Source of the DNA: Variovorax davisae
Lineage (GTDB): Bacteria; Pseudomonadota; Gammaproteobacteria; Burkholderiales; Burkholderiaceae_C
Direction of reading: 5' to 3'
Assembly: GCF_030316845.1 (NCBI RefSeq)
Contig: NZ_JASZYS010000006.1
Coordinates: 359,826 to 423,825 of the forward strand
DNA: 64,000 nucleotides
The notes under the pieces were generated by a model. The model was not told where the DNA came from. It did not search any database and saw only the letters and a program-made list of their open reading frames with translations. Of the stretch, positions 46,431 through 54,496 are shown one piece after another (position 1 is the first letter of the stretch; every line of letters begins with the position of its first letter). Position numbers and translations under genes: made by a program.

Positions 46431-47597
46431 ATGCGCGTCTCGTTCAACCGGCATGGTCCGTTCTATCGCTTGCAGCGCCGCCTCGGTCTGCTGACCGACA
46501 CCGATCTCGCCGTGGGTCGCCGTGCCGCGCTGTTCGTGGCCGTCGGGTGGATTCCCGCGCTGGTCCTGGCTGCGTTCCAGGGGTATGCCATCGGCACGCA
46601 TCCCGAACGCGCCGTCCTCTTCGACTACAGCGCCTACGCCTACGCCTTCGCCATCGTGGCCTTCGTGTGGATGGAGCAGAGCTCGGACCAGCGCATGGCG
46701 CAGATGGTGGGCCAGTTCGAGGACCGGGGCATCGTGCCGCCGGCGTCGCGCAGCGGCTTCGCCAAGGCGCGCGCGAACATGGAACGGCGCACCGGGTCGT
46801 GGCTGGCCGAAGGCCTGATCCTTCTCCTGGCCTACCTGCTGTCCTGGCTGTGGCTCACCAAGGCCCCGATGGCTGCCGACGGCGGCACGTGGCACGGGCG
46901 CATGGTCGACGGCACGCTGCAGCCGACCCTGGCCGGCTGGTGGGCCATGCTGGTCGCGCTGCCGCTGTACTGGTTCCTGCTCGGGCGCTGGTTGTGGCGC
47001 TTCGTGACATGGGGCTTGATGCTGTACGAGATCGCCCGCTGCGACATGCGCCTGGTCGCGACGCATCCCGATCGCTGCGGCGGCCTCGCCTTCATGGGGC
47101 AGTACCCGAAGACCTACGTCCTGTTCGTGTTCGCCGAAAGCGTGGTGGTGTCCGCCACGGTGCTCAAGCTGGTCGTGCACGGCGATGCGAGCCTGATGGG
47201 ATTCAAGTTCGCCCTGATCGGCATGATCGTCTTCTTCGCCCTGGCCTTCGTCGCGCCGCTGGCGGTCTTCGCGCCCCGGCTTGTGGCGCTGAAGCACGCA
47301 GGTCTGGCGCACTACGGCTCGCTGGCCAGCCAGCACAACATCGCCTTCGAGAAGAAGTGGGTTTCCGCGACCAGGGCGCAGCCGGCCGAAGAGATGCTGG
47401 GCTCGCCCGACCCGTCGTCGATGGCCGACTTCGCTGCCGGCTACGACCTGATCAAGCGCATGCTTCCGGTGCCGGTCACCCTGGAGAGCGTCCTGCCGAT
47501 CGTCCTGGCGGCCATGTTCCCGCTGATCTGCGTGGCGGCCACCCAGATACCCCTTGCGCAAGTCCTCGACCAGGTCAAGGCACTGCTGCCGCTTTGA
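46431..47597 (+). CDS. Conserved polytopic membrane protein of unknown function
   Basis: 388 residues with about six hydrophobic segments (for example AALFVAVGWIPALVLAAF, GLILLLAYLLSWLWL, LVALPLYWFLLGRWLW, FALIGMIVFFALAF, ESVLPIVLAAMFPLICVAA). A conserved-looking cytoplasmic loop reads DMRLVATHPDRCGGLAF. The start at 46431 has AGGAG at 46417-46421. I recognise no functional family; it is divergent from the OmpA-type gene. Confidence 0.82.
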   Translation: MRVSFNRHGPFYRLQRRLGLLTDTDLAVGRRAALFVAVGWIPALVLAAFQGYAIGTHPERAVLFDYSAYAYAFAIVAFVWMEQSSDQRMAQMVGQFEDRGIVPPASRSGFAKARANMERRTGSWLAEGLILLLAYLLSWLWLTKAPMAADGGTWHGRMVDGTLQPTLAGWWAMLVALPLYWFLLGRWLWRFVTWGLMLYEIARCDMRLVATHPDRCGGLAFMGQYPKTYVLFVFAESVVVSATVLKLVVHGDASLMGFKFALIGMIVFFALAFVAPLAVFAPRLVALKHAGLAHYGSLASQHNIAFEKKWVSATRAQPAEEMLGSPDPSSMADFAAGYDLIKRMLPVPVTLESVLPIVLAAMFPLICVAATQIPLAQVLDQVKALLPL

Positions 47598-47609
47598 TGC
47601 CGGGATCGC

Positions 47610-47984
47610 TCAGGCAGCGCCGCGAAAGCAGGAGAGCCCCCAGGGGGTGAGCTTGACGGGCAGGTGATAGTGCTGCGATGGGTCGGCCAAGCCGAAGCGG
47701 AAACACTGCACGTCCATGAAGGCCGGCTCGGGCAGCGCCTGCCCGCGTGCACGGTAGTAGTCGCCCACGTGCAGCCGCATCTCGTACACGCCCACCTCGA
47801 ACAGCTGGGCCTGCCCCTCGATGCCGTCCACCACGCCATTGCGTCCCACCTTGCCGGCGACCCATGGCTCCCAGCGTTCGGTCCGGCCGCGTTCGCTGAT
47901 TTCCCTGCGCAGGATCTCGACCCGCATGCCGACCGCCACCACCCCGTTGGCCACGTCAACGACGTGGATCGACACAGCTTGCAT
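47610..47984 (-). CDS. uraH: 5-hydroxyisourate hydrolase-like (transthyretin-related) protein
   Basis: 124 residues, the normal length for the ureide-pathway enzyme that opens 5-hydroxyisourate. SIHVVDVANGVVAVG (His7) and SQHYHLPVKLTPWG match the two His motifs. The C-terminal YRGS of true enzymes reads CFRGAA, so the Tyr and Ser are replaced, and activity may be altered. No other purine-degradation genes are nearby. Converges on the membrane protein gene. Confidence 0.78.
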   Translation of the reverse strand: MQAVSIHVVDVANGVVAVGMRVEILRREISERGRTERWEPWVAGKVGRNGVVDGIEGQAQLFEVGVYEMRLHVGDYYRARGQALPEPAFMDVQCFRFGLADPSQHYHLPVKLTPWGLSCFRGAA

Positions 47985-48124
47985 TTTTGACCCTTGCCTC
48001 CAGGCGCATGACGCGCGACAGGAGCGAATTTTACGGATGCCGCAGCCGGCTGGCGGCTCACCCGTTCAGTCGCATCGACACGCCCGGATGTCCTGGTGGA
48101 TGTCGGCGCTCTGGCGGGCGTCAG

Positions 48125-48946
48125 TCACTCCTTCGGATGGCGCACCCGCGCCTGCGTGGCCGGGCGACCCTTGGCCGCGCGGCGCGGGGCCGCCTCGGTG
48201 CCCTTCAGTCCGGAGAAGATCGGGCCTTCGACCGCGCCCGGGATCTCCAGCGGCATGAACGCGATCGCTTGCGCCTCGGCCGGCTTCAAGCCCAGGCCCA
48301 GCAGCACGCAGCGCAGGATCTGCTCCGGATGGTTCTCCAGCGTGGGCTCGGTCAGCATGGTCTCGATGCCGTAGAAGATCGCGCCCAGCACGATGTCGCG
48401 CGCCACCCGGACGCTGTCGACGTTCAGGCGCGGGCGCGCGAGTTCGAGGTCGCGCGTCAGGTAGCGGTCGATCATCTGGCCGCGGGTTGCGATGCGGGTG
48501 CCGACCTGCGTGATGAAGGTGCCCCACAGCGGATAGCGCACCGCCATGCGCATGTACAGGCGCGTGCCGGTCGCGAAGCGCGCCACCGGATCGTCATGGT
48601 GAAGCACCAGCGGATCGACGATCTGCAGCACCTCGTCGCTCATCGCCGTGGCCAGCGCCAGCAGCAGCTCGTTGGTGGTCTTGAAGTGGTTGTAGAAGGT
48701 GCCGCGCGAGACGCCGGCCGCGGCGATGAAGTCGTCGATCACCGCCAGCTCGGGGCCCTTGTCGTTGAACACCCGCAGCGCGCTCTCGAGCAGGCGCAGC
48801 CGCGTCTTCTCGCGCCGTTGCGCGCCCACCCGCACGCGGTGGTCTTCGGTTGTTGCTTCGCTCTCGTCGTGGGCCATGGGCGGGGAGGGTACACGACCGC
48901 CGGTGCCGCTTTGCGACGAATCCGATCCTAGGGTAACCCCCAGCAT
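48125..48946 (-). CDS. TetR-family transcriptional regulator
   Basis: Up to 273 residues. The TetR HTH is TRLRLLESALRVFNDKGPELAVIDDFIAAAGVSRGTFYNHFKTTNELL. The ATG at 48946 has AGAGG five bases upstream on its strand; the alternative ATG at 48877 (250 residues) has no site but removes a low-complexity N-terminus. It is divergent from the FAH-dioxygenase-hydroxylase operon across 90 bp containing three palindromes, so it is the likely repressor of that operon. An Arg/Lys-rich C-terminal tail (RRAAKGRPATQARVR) is unusual. Confidence 0.9.
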   Translation of the reverse strand: MLGVTLGSDSSQSGTGGRVPSPPMAHDESEATTEDHRVRVGAQRREKTRLRLLESALRVFNDKGPELAVIDDFIAAAGVSRGTFYNHFKTTNELLLALATAMSDEVLQIVDPLVLHHDDPVARFATGTRLYMRMAVRYPLWGTFITQVGTRIATRGQMIDRYLTRDLELARPRLNVDSVRVARDIVLGAIFYGIETMLTEPTLENHPEQILRCVLLGLGLKPAEAQAIAFMPLEIPGAVEGPIFSGLKGTEAAPRRAAKGRPATQARVRHPKE

Positions 48947-48965
48947 TTTGGCCTCTTTGTCATAT

Positions 48966-49015
48966 TGACGAAATCGTCAGATCAACTAAAGTTAGTTTTA
49001 GACAAATAGTCTAAA
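48966..49015. promoter_or_regulatory. Three tandem palindromes in the TetR/FAH divergent gap
   Basis: In 50 bp: TGACGA-AA-TCGTCA (48966-48979), AACTAA-AG-TTAGTT (48984-48997) and TTTAGAC-N5-GTCTAAA (48997-49015), all with perfect arms and the last two sharing a base. The 19-bp third one is the most typical TetR-sized operator. It ends 21 bp before the ATG at 49037. Confidence 0.75.
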
Positions 49016-49036
49016 TCAACCCAAGGACCACACACC

Positions 49037-49876
49037 ATGAAGCTGCTACGCCACGGCCCCGTCGGGGCAGAAAAACCCGGAGCCCTGGACGCCGACGGCC
49101 AGGCCCGCGACCTCTCCCTGCTGATCCCCGACTTCACGCCCGAATGGATGGCGCCCGCCAAGCTCGAGGCCTTGAAGGCGATCGACCTCGCCCGCCTGCC
49201 GCTGGTGCCGGCGGGCGCGCGCCTGGGCGCGCCGGTCGCCGGGGTGCGCCAGTTCGTGGCCATCGGCCTCAACTACCGCAAGCATGCGGCCGAGTCGGGG
49301 CTCGAGATCCCGAAAGAGCCGGTGGTCTTCACCAAGGCCCTGACCTCGCTGGCCGGGCCGAACGACGACGTCGAACTGCCCGAGGGCTCGGTCGCCGGCG
49401 ACTGGGAGATCGAGCTCGGCTTCGTGATCGGCACGCAGGCGCGCAAGGTGCCGGTGGCGCAGGCGCTGTCGCACGTGGCCGGCTACTGCCTGGCCAATGA
49501 CGTCTCCGAGCGCGACTGGCAGATCAAGCGCAACGGCCAGTGGGGCAAGGGCAAGAGCTTCGACGGCTTCGGCCCGATCGGTCCGTGGCTCGTGACCAGC
49601 GACGAGCTGCCCGATCCGCAATCGATCCCGCTCGAACTCGCCGTCAACGGCGAGACCCGGCAAAAGAGCAACACGGCCGACATGATCTTCCCGGTGGCCG
49701 AGATCGTCTCCTACCTGAGCCAGTTCATGACCTTGCTGCCGGGCGACGTGGTGATCACCGGCACGCCCGAGGGCGTCGGTCTCGGCGTCAAGCCGAACCC
49801 CGTGTTCCTGCAGCGCGGCGACGTCATGACCCTCAGCGCGGGCCCGCTGGGCACGCAGCGCCAGCAGATCGTCTAG
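49037..49876 (+). CDS. Fumarylacetoacetate hydrolase family protein
   Basis: 279 residues. The FAH fold is shown by FVAIGLNYRKHAAESG, the metal-ligand strand DWEIELGFVIG, NDVSERDWQ, and PGDVVITGTPEGVG. Family members hydrolyse acylpyruvates or decarboxylate ring-cleavage products. First gene of an operon with an extradiol dioxygenase and a flavin hydroxylase, so it probably processes the ring-cleavage product. Confidence 0.93.
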   Translation: MKLLRHGPVGAEKPGALDADGQARDLSLLIPDFTPEWMAPAKLEALKAIDLARLPLVPAGARLGAPVAGVRQFVAIGLNYRKHAAESGLEIPKEPVVFTKALTSLAGPNDDVELPEGSVAGDWEIELGFVIGTQARKVPVAQALSHVAGYCLANDVSERDWQIKRNGQWGKGKSFDGFGPIGPWLVTSDELPDPQSIPLELAVNGETRQKSNTADMIFPVAEIVSYLSQFMTLLPGDVVITGTPEGVGLGVKPNPVFLQRGDVMTLSAGPLGTQRQQIV

Positions 49877-49904
49877 GCCTGGCCGCAATGTCCTGGAGAC
49901 AACG

Positions 49905-50846
49905 ATGACAGCAGCCACCTGCCGGATGCTCGCGGTGCATTCCGTCGACGAGTTCGTGTTCAGCGTGCCCGACCTCGAGCAGGCGCGGCACTTCTACACC
50001 AGCTTCGGGCTGGACGTGCGTGACGAAGCGGGCGGCCTCGCTCTGTACACCTTCGGCCACCCGCATCGTTGGGCGCGTGTCCTGCCTGGCGACGGCGGCA
50101 AGCGCCTGCTGTGGCTAAGCCTCGGCATCCATGCCGACGACGTGGAAGGCTTCGCGCAGCACCTGGCCGAATGTGGCGTCGTCCGCATCGCGGCGCCCGA
50201 CGGGGCGGAGGCCGGTGGGCTCTGGATCGGCGGGCCGGACGGCCTGCCGCTGCAGCTGCGCGTGGCGCCGAAGTCGTCGCCCTCGCAGCCTGCGCCGCGC
50301 GAGTTCCCGCCGCAGAGCCACGACCGGGGGCGCGCACCCGGGCGCAGCCAGACGCAGGCGGTGCGCCCGCTGTACCTCTCGCACATCCTGCTGTTCAGCG
50401 CCGACGTCGACGCGGCGCGGCGTTTCTACGAAGACCTGCTGGGCCTGCGCCTGTCGGACAAGTCGGGCTCGGTGATCGCCTTCATGCACTCGCCGCACGG
50501 CAGCGACCACCACCTGATCGCGCTCGCCAAGTCGGGCGGCGCGGGCCTGCACCACAGCAGCTGGTGCGTGCCCTCGCTCGACGCGGTGGGCCTGGGCAGC
50601 CAGCAGATGGCGCAGGCCGGCTACGACCAGGGCTGGGGGCTGGGCCGCCACGTGCTGGGCTCCAACTACTTCCGCTACGTGCGCGATCCGTGGGGCAGCT
50701 ACGCCGAGTACTCCTACGACATCGACTTCGTCGCGCCCGAAAGCGGCTGGCCCGCGGCCGACCACCCGGGCGAGGACTCGCTCTACGTCTGGGGGCCGGC
50801 GCTTCCCGAGGATTTCATCGTCAACCACGAACTGCCGGCTCGTTGA
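49905..50846 (+). CDS. Two-domain type I extradiol dioxygenase (VOC family)
   Basis: 313 residues with two VOC modules. Only the C-terminal module has the Fe(II) triad, H160 (LSHILLF), H217 (GLHHSSW) and E268 (SYAEYSYD), spaced as in BphC/catechol 2,3-dioxygenases; the N-terminal module lacks ligands, as in that family. It opens a dihydroxylated aromatic ring. The ring substrate is presumably made by the flavin hydroxylase encoded 23 bp downstream. Confidence 0.9.
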   Translation: MTAATCRMLAVHSVDEFVFSVPDLEQARHFYTSFGLDVRDEAGGLALYTFGHPHRWARVLPGDGGKRLLWLSLGIHADDVEGFAQHLAECGVVRIAAPDGAEAGGLWIGGPDGLPLQLRVAPKSSPSQPAPREFPPQSHDRGRAPGRSQTQAVRPLYLSHILLFSADVDAARRFYEDLLGLRLSDKSGSVIAFMHSPHGSDHHLIALAKSGGAGLHHSSWCVPSLDAVGLGSQQMAQAGYDQGWGLGRHVLGSNYFRYVRDPWGSYAEYSYDIDFVAPESGWPAADHPGEDSLYVWGPALPEDFIVNHELPAR

Positions 50847-50869
50847 TCGAGCGGCGCGGAGATCACATC

Positions 50870-52498
50870 ATGAGCAGCAGCATTCCTTTCTACGACGTCG
50901 TCCAGATCGGCTACGGCCCGGTCAGCGAAATCATGGCGCTCTCGCTGGCGCGCCAGGGCCGCCGGGTCGCGGTGTTCGAACGCTGGAGCGAACGCTATCC
51001 CTTGCCACGTGCGGTGTGCATCGACCACGAGCTCTACCGCGTGCTGTCCGCGCTCGGCATGGGCCGCGACCTGCCGGCGGTCAGCCATGCGGGCCCGGCG
51101 TACCGCTGGTTCAATGCCGAGTGGAAGGAGTTGCTGTCCATCGACTGGGCATCCGAATCGATCTCGGGCGGCCCGGAAGTCAACTTCGTGCACCAGCCGA
51201 CGCTCGAGAAGATGTTCGAGGAGGTGGTGCAGGCCTGCCCGAACGTCGAGCTGAACCTGGGCTGGGAGGCGATCGAAGCCACCCAGACCGCCGACCACGC
51301 GCAGCTGGTCGTGCGCAGCACGGCATCCGGCGAAACGCGCACCGTGCGCTGCAAGTACCTGATCGGCGCCGACGGTGCCAACAGCCTGGTGCGCCAGGCC
51401 ATCGGTTCGACGCAGGAAGACCGCGGCTTCGAGGCCGACTGGCTGGTGATCGACGTGCTGCCGAACGAGGGCGTCACGCGCGATGTTCCCCCGGCCGCGC
51501 AGTACTGCAACCCGGCGCGGCCGACCACCATCGTGCCGGCCGGCGTCAAGGACGGCCGCTACTTCCGCCGCTGGGAGTTCATGCGCCTGCCGCACGAGAC
51601 CCGTGACGACCTGGAGCACGAGCACGTCGCGTGGGAACTGCTGGCGCCCTGGGTCCGGCGCGACCAGGCGACGATCGTCCGCCACAAGGTCTACACCTTC
51701 CGCTCGCTGCTGGCCGACACCTGGCGCAAGGGCCGCATGCTGATCGCCGGCGACGCCGCCCACGTGATGCCGCCCTTCATGGGCCAGGGCATGTGCGCCG
51801 GCCTGCGCGACGACTGGAACCTGGCCTGGAAGCTCGACCTCGTGCTCGACGGCAAGGCCGACGACGCGCTGCTCGACACCTACCAGCCGGAGCGCCGGCC
51901 GCATGTGAGCGACGTCATCGACCTGTCGATGTACCTCGGCCGCGTGATCTGCATCCCCGACGCCGACCAGGCCGCCGAGCGCGACGCGGCCTTCTTCAGC
52001 GGCAAGGCGCTGCCGCCGCCGGCCTTTCCGAGCCTGACCGACGGCATCCTGCGCCGCGGCGACGACGGCGCGGTGCTGGCGCCGGCCGGCCTGCTGGCCC
52101 CGCACGGCCACGTGCGCGCGGGCGGGCGCCAGGGGCGCTTCGACGACATCGTCGGGCTGGGCTTCGTGCTGGTGTCGCGCAGCGGCGCGGCCGAGGCGGC
52201 GCTCGGTGCCCGCCAGCGCGCGTTCCTCGATGCGCTGGGCGGCCAGCGGGTCGTCGTCGCACCGGACGGCGAGGCGGCCGAGAGCGCCGGCGCGCTGGTC
52301 GACCTCGATCGCAAGTTCACGGCGTACATGACGCAGCATGGCATCGACACGATGCTCGTGCGCCCGGACTTCTACCTCTACGGCGCGGTGGCGACGCCCG
52401 GCGAGGTCAATCGGCTCGTCGACGACCTGGCGGCCGACCTCGCGCGCCATGGCGTGCGGCTGGCCGCCGCGCGCGAGCAGGAACCCGTCGCAGCGTGA
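50870..52498 (+). CDS. FAD-dependent aromatic hydroxylase (MhpA-like)
   Basis: 542 residues of the p-hydroxybenzoate/3-(3-hydroxyphenyl)propionate hydroxylase family. FAD-binding IGYGPVSE (third Gly of GxGxxG replaced by Ser), DG motif IGADGANSLVR, GD motif AGDAAHVMPPFMGQGMCAGLRD, and a thioredoxin-like C-terminal domain (about 400-540). Start 50870 with GGAGAT (50858-50863). It probably adds a hydroxyl to a phenolic acid ahead of the extradiol step. Confidence 0.92.
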   Translation: MSSSIPFYDVVQIGYGPVSEIMALSLARQGRRVAVFERWSERYPLPRAVCIDHELYRVLSALGMGRDLPAVSHAGPAYRWFNAEWKELLSIDWASESISGGPEVNFVHQPTLEKMFEEVVQACPNVELNLGWEAIEATQTADHAQLVVRSTASGETRTVRCKYLIGADGANSLVRQAIGSTQEDRGFEADWLVIDVLPNEGVTRDVPPAAQYCNPARPTTIVPAGVKDGRYFRRWEFMRLPHETRDDLEHEHVAWELLAPWVRRDQATIVRHKVYTFRSLLADTWRKGRMLIAGDAAHVMPPFMGQGMCAGLRDDWNLAWKLDLVLDGKADDALLDTYQPERRPHVSDVIDLSMYLGRVICIPDADQAAERDAAFFSGKALPPPAFPSLTDGILRRGDDGAVLAPAGLLAPHGHVRAGGRQGRFDDIVGLGFVLVSRSGAAEAALGARQRAFLDALGGQRVVVAPDGEAAESAGALVDLDRKFTAYMTQHGIDTMLVRPDFYLYGAVATPGEVNRLVDDLAADLARHGVRLAAAREQEPVAA

Positions 52499-52532
52499 GC
52501 GGCGCCTCGGCCGAGTGGCACCTCGTGCCGCT

Positions 52533-53222
52533 TCAGCGCTGGTGTGTCACCAGCGCTTCCATGGATTCGTTGAGCAAGCGGATGGTGAGCGGGGCGTCCC
52601 GGCTGACCGCCGCTTCCATGATGTCGCGATGCTCCAGCCGCGTGTGTTCGGGGTCGAGGTGGGCGACATTCAGGCGCCGATGGCGGTCGGCGGAATCGAA
52701 CAGCAGCTCGTGGAACTCGATCAGCCACCGGGAGGCGCAAGCCGCGATCAGCGCCGCATGGAACCTGCGGTGCAGCAGCTCCCATTCGCGGTTGGTGTGG
52801 CCGTCGGCCAGCGTCATCGGGCAGCGCCACATCCGGTGGCAGGCGAGCACGAGCGCGTCCTCCCAGCCCTGGTCGCCGCAGCGCAGCGACTCCCGGACGA
52901 CGATTTCGTTGAGCAGCTGCCGGGATCGGACCAGGTCGCGCAGGTCCTCGCCGGAAAGGGTCGCGACGCGAAAGCCGCGGCGCTCGACCTGCTCGACCAG
53001 GCGCACGGCCGTGAGCCGATTGAGCGCCTCGCGGACCGGACTGGCACCGACGCGGTAGCGCGCCTCCAGGGATTCGATGCGCAGCTTCTCCCCGGGCGCG
53101 AAACGGCCCTCCAGGATGTCCTCGCGCAGGCGCTCGAACACCACGCTGGCGCGCGTGGCGCCCTGCGCCTCTTCGGTGCCGGCGAGGGTGTTCAGCTTCA
53201 GGGGGTCTCGAAGGGTTTGCAC
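52533..53222 (-). CDS. GntR-family (FCD domain) transcriptional regulator
   Basis: 229 residues: GntR winged helix (about 25-95, LRIESLEARYRVGASPVREALNRLTAVRLVEQVERRGFRV) and an FCD ligand domain with potential metal-binding histidines (LHRRFHAAL, FHELLF, EHRDIM). Divergent from the VOC-SnoaL pair across 124 bp that holds two TTATCGNTAA sites. Confidence 0.93.
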   Translation of the reverse strand: MQTLRDPLKLNTLAGTEEAQGATRASVVFERLREDILEGRFAPGEKLRIESLEARYRVGASPVREALNRLTAVRLVEQVERRGFRVATLSGEDLRDLVRSRQLLNEIVVRESLRCGDQGWEDALVLACHRMWRCPMTLADGHTNREWELLHRRFHAALIAACASRWLIEFHELLFDSADRHRRLNVAHLDPEHTRLEHRDIMEAAVSRDAPLTIRLLNESMEALVTHQR

Positions 53223-53250
53223 CTAGTGATTCCGTCGTTGCAGCTGAATA

Positions 53251-53299
53251 TTATCGATAAAACCGAGAGTTGATCGATCTGATTCTGATTTATCGGTAA
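53251..53299. promoter_or_regulatory. Two FadR-type operator-like repeats
   Basis: TTATCGATAA (53251-53260, perfect palindrome) and TTATCGGTAA (53290-53299, one mismatch) lie 39 bp apart in the divergent gap between the GntR gene and the VOC gene. The spacing (near four helical turns) would place two dimers on the same DNA face. Confidence 0.62.
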
Positions 53300-53346
53300 T
53301 TTGTCGCTGCGCCGTTCGGTGCGCACGCGCCCTCGCAGGAGATCCC

Positions 53347-53928
53347 ATGACCGCCACGATCCGTCCGAAGACCTTCGCCCATGTGGTCTACCGCAGCTAC
53401 CGCTTCGACGAGATGCTCGACTGGTACGTGAAGGTGTTCGACGGCAAGGTGCAATACCAGAGCCCCGTGATCGCCTTCGTCACTTACGACGACGAGCATC
53501 ATCGCGTCGCCTTGCTCAACCTCGGCATCGTCAAGGGCGAGTCGGACGCCCGCGTGCCGCGGGGCCAGCCCGGCGTCGACCATGTGGCCTACGGCTATGG
53601 CTCGCTCACCGAGCTGCTCGACAAGTACCTCGAGCTGAAGGCCAAGGGCGTGCTGCCGTACTGGTGCATTCACCACGGGATCACGGTCTCGCTGTACTAC
53701 GCCGACCCGGATGGCAACCAGATGGAATTCCAGGCCGACAGCTACGCGAGCAACGACGATGCCAATGCCTTCATGAATGGCCCGCACTTCGAGCTCAATC
53801 CGATCGGCGTCGAGTTCGACCCCGAGGCAATGCTGGCGCGGCTGCGTGCCGGGGAGAGCGAGGCCGCGCTGCTGCTGCGCAGCGAGCACCTGCCGGTGTC
53901 CGCGCTGCGCGGCTCGCTGATGGGATGA
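53347..53928 (+). CDS. Single-domain VOC family dioxygenase-like protein
   Basis: 193 residues. VOC metal ligands are complete: His in FAHVVYRS (H12), His in VDHVAYG, and Glu in NQMEFQ. Similar to small extradiol dioxygenases described next to biphenyl or catechol genes. A helical C-terminal tail follows the VOC core. Its stop overlaps the SnoaL-like gene start. Confidence 0.88.
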   Translation: MTATIRPKTFAHVVYRSYRFDEMLDWYVKVFDGKVQYQSPVIAFVTYDDEHHRVALLNLGIVKGESDARVPRGQPGVDHVAYGYGSLTELLDKYLELKAKGVLPYWCIHHGITVSLYYADPDGNQMEFQADSYASNDDANAFMNGPHFELNPIGVEFDPEAMLARLRAGESEAALLLRSEHLPVSALRGSLMG

Positions 53929-54341
53929 CGATGGTGCTGCAGCTCGAAGACGAAGCGGCCTGCATGCGGCTGTGCGTGGACTTCGCGAACCATCTCGATG
54001 CGCGAGACTATCCGCGGGTGCTCGACCTGTTCACCGAGGACGGCAGCCTCGATCGCATGGGCACGCTGCTGACGGGGCAGCGCGAGATCGCGGGCTTTCT
54101 CGATGCCCGGCCCACCGCCGTCGTGACGCGGCACCTGTGCACCAACATCAGCGTGCGTCGGGCGTCCGGCGACGAGGCCACGGGGCTCTGCTACGTGCTG
54201 TTCTTCCAGGGCAGCGCCGACGGCGAGACCGCCGTGATGTCGGCGCCGCCGTCGGTGGTCGAGTACCACGACCGCTTCAGGCGCACCGCCACGGGCTGGA
54301 AGATCCAGGCGCGGCGCATCCGGATGGCGATGCGCGCCTAG
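53925..54341 (+). CDS. SnoaL/NTF2-like protein
   Basis: 138 residues, with LCVDFANHLDARDYPRVLDLFTEDGSLDRMG and a C-terminal FRRTATGWKIQARRIRMAM typical of the SnoaL_4 fold. The start ATGA overlaps the VOC stop. No signal peptide, unlike the NTF2-like protein at 4333. Possibly an isomerase, dehydratase or small hydroxylase subunit for the VOC product. Confidence 0.87.
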   Translation: MTMVLQLEDEAACMRLCVDFANHLDARDYPRVLDLFTEDGSLDRMGTLLTGQREIAGFLDARPTAVVTRHLCTNISVRRASGDEATGLCYVLFFQGSADGETAVMSAPPSVVEYHDRFRRTATGWKIQARRIRMAMRA

Positions 54342-54432
54342 TCCCGAAGCGCAGACCCCCACGCCAGCCGCAGGGTGCGGTGTGTCGGTGTAACCGGAAG
54401 CCCGCGGCGTGCGAACTCATACTGACAATGAG

Positions 54433-54447
54433 CGGGAGTTGCTCCCG
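54433..54447 (+). terminator. Possible terminator hairpin before msrA
   Basis: CGGGAG and CTCCCG form a 6-bp GC-rich stem with a TTG loop, 92 bp after the SnoaL stop and 50 bp before msrA. No U-run follows, so intrinsic termination is doubtful. Confidence 0.3.
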
Positions 54448-54496
54448 GATTCGAGCCGATCGACGGCCCAACCACTCCACCGAAGGATGACGCCAG

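Noticed and set aside
43766..47650. A 1294-codon + strand frame
   Set aside because: It runs through the MFS gene in another frame and antisense to the OmpA gene; no motifs.
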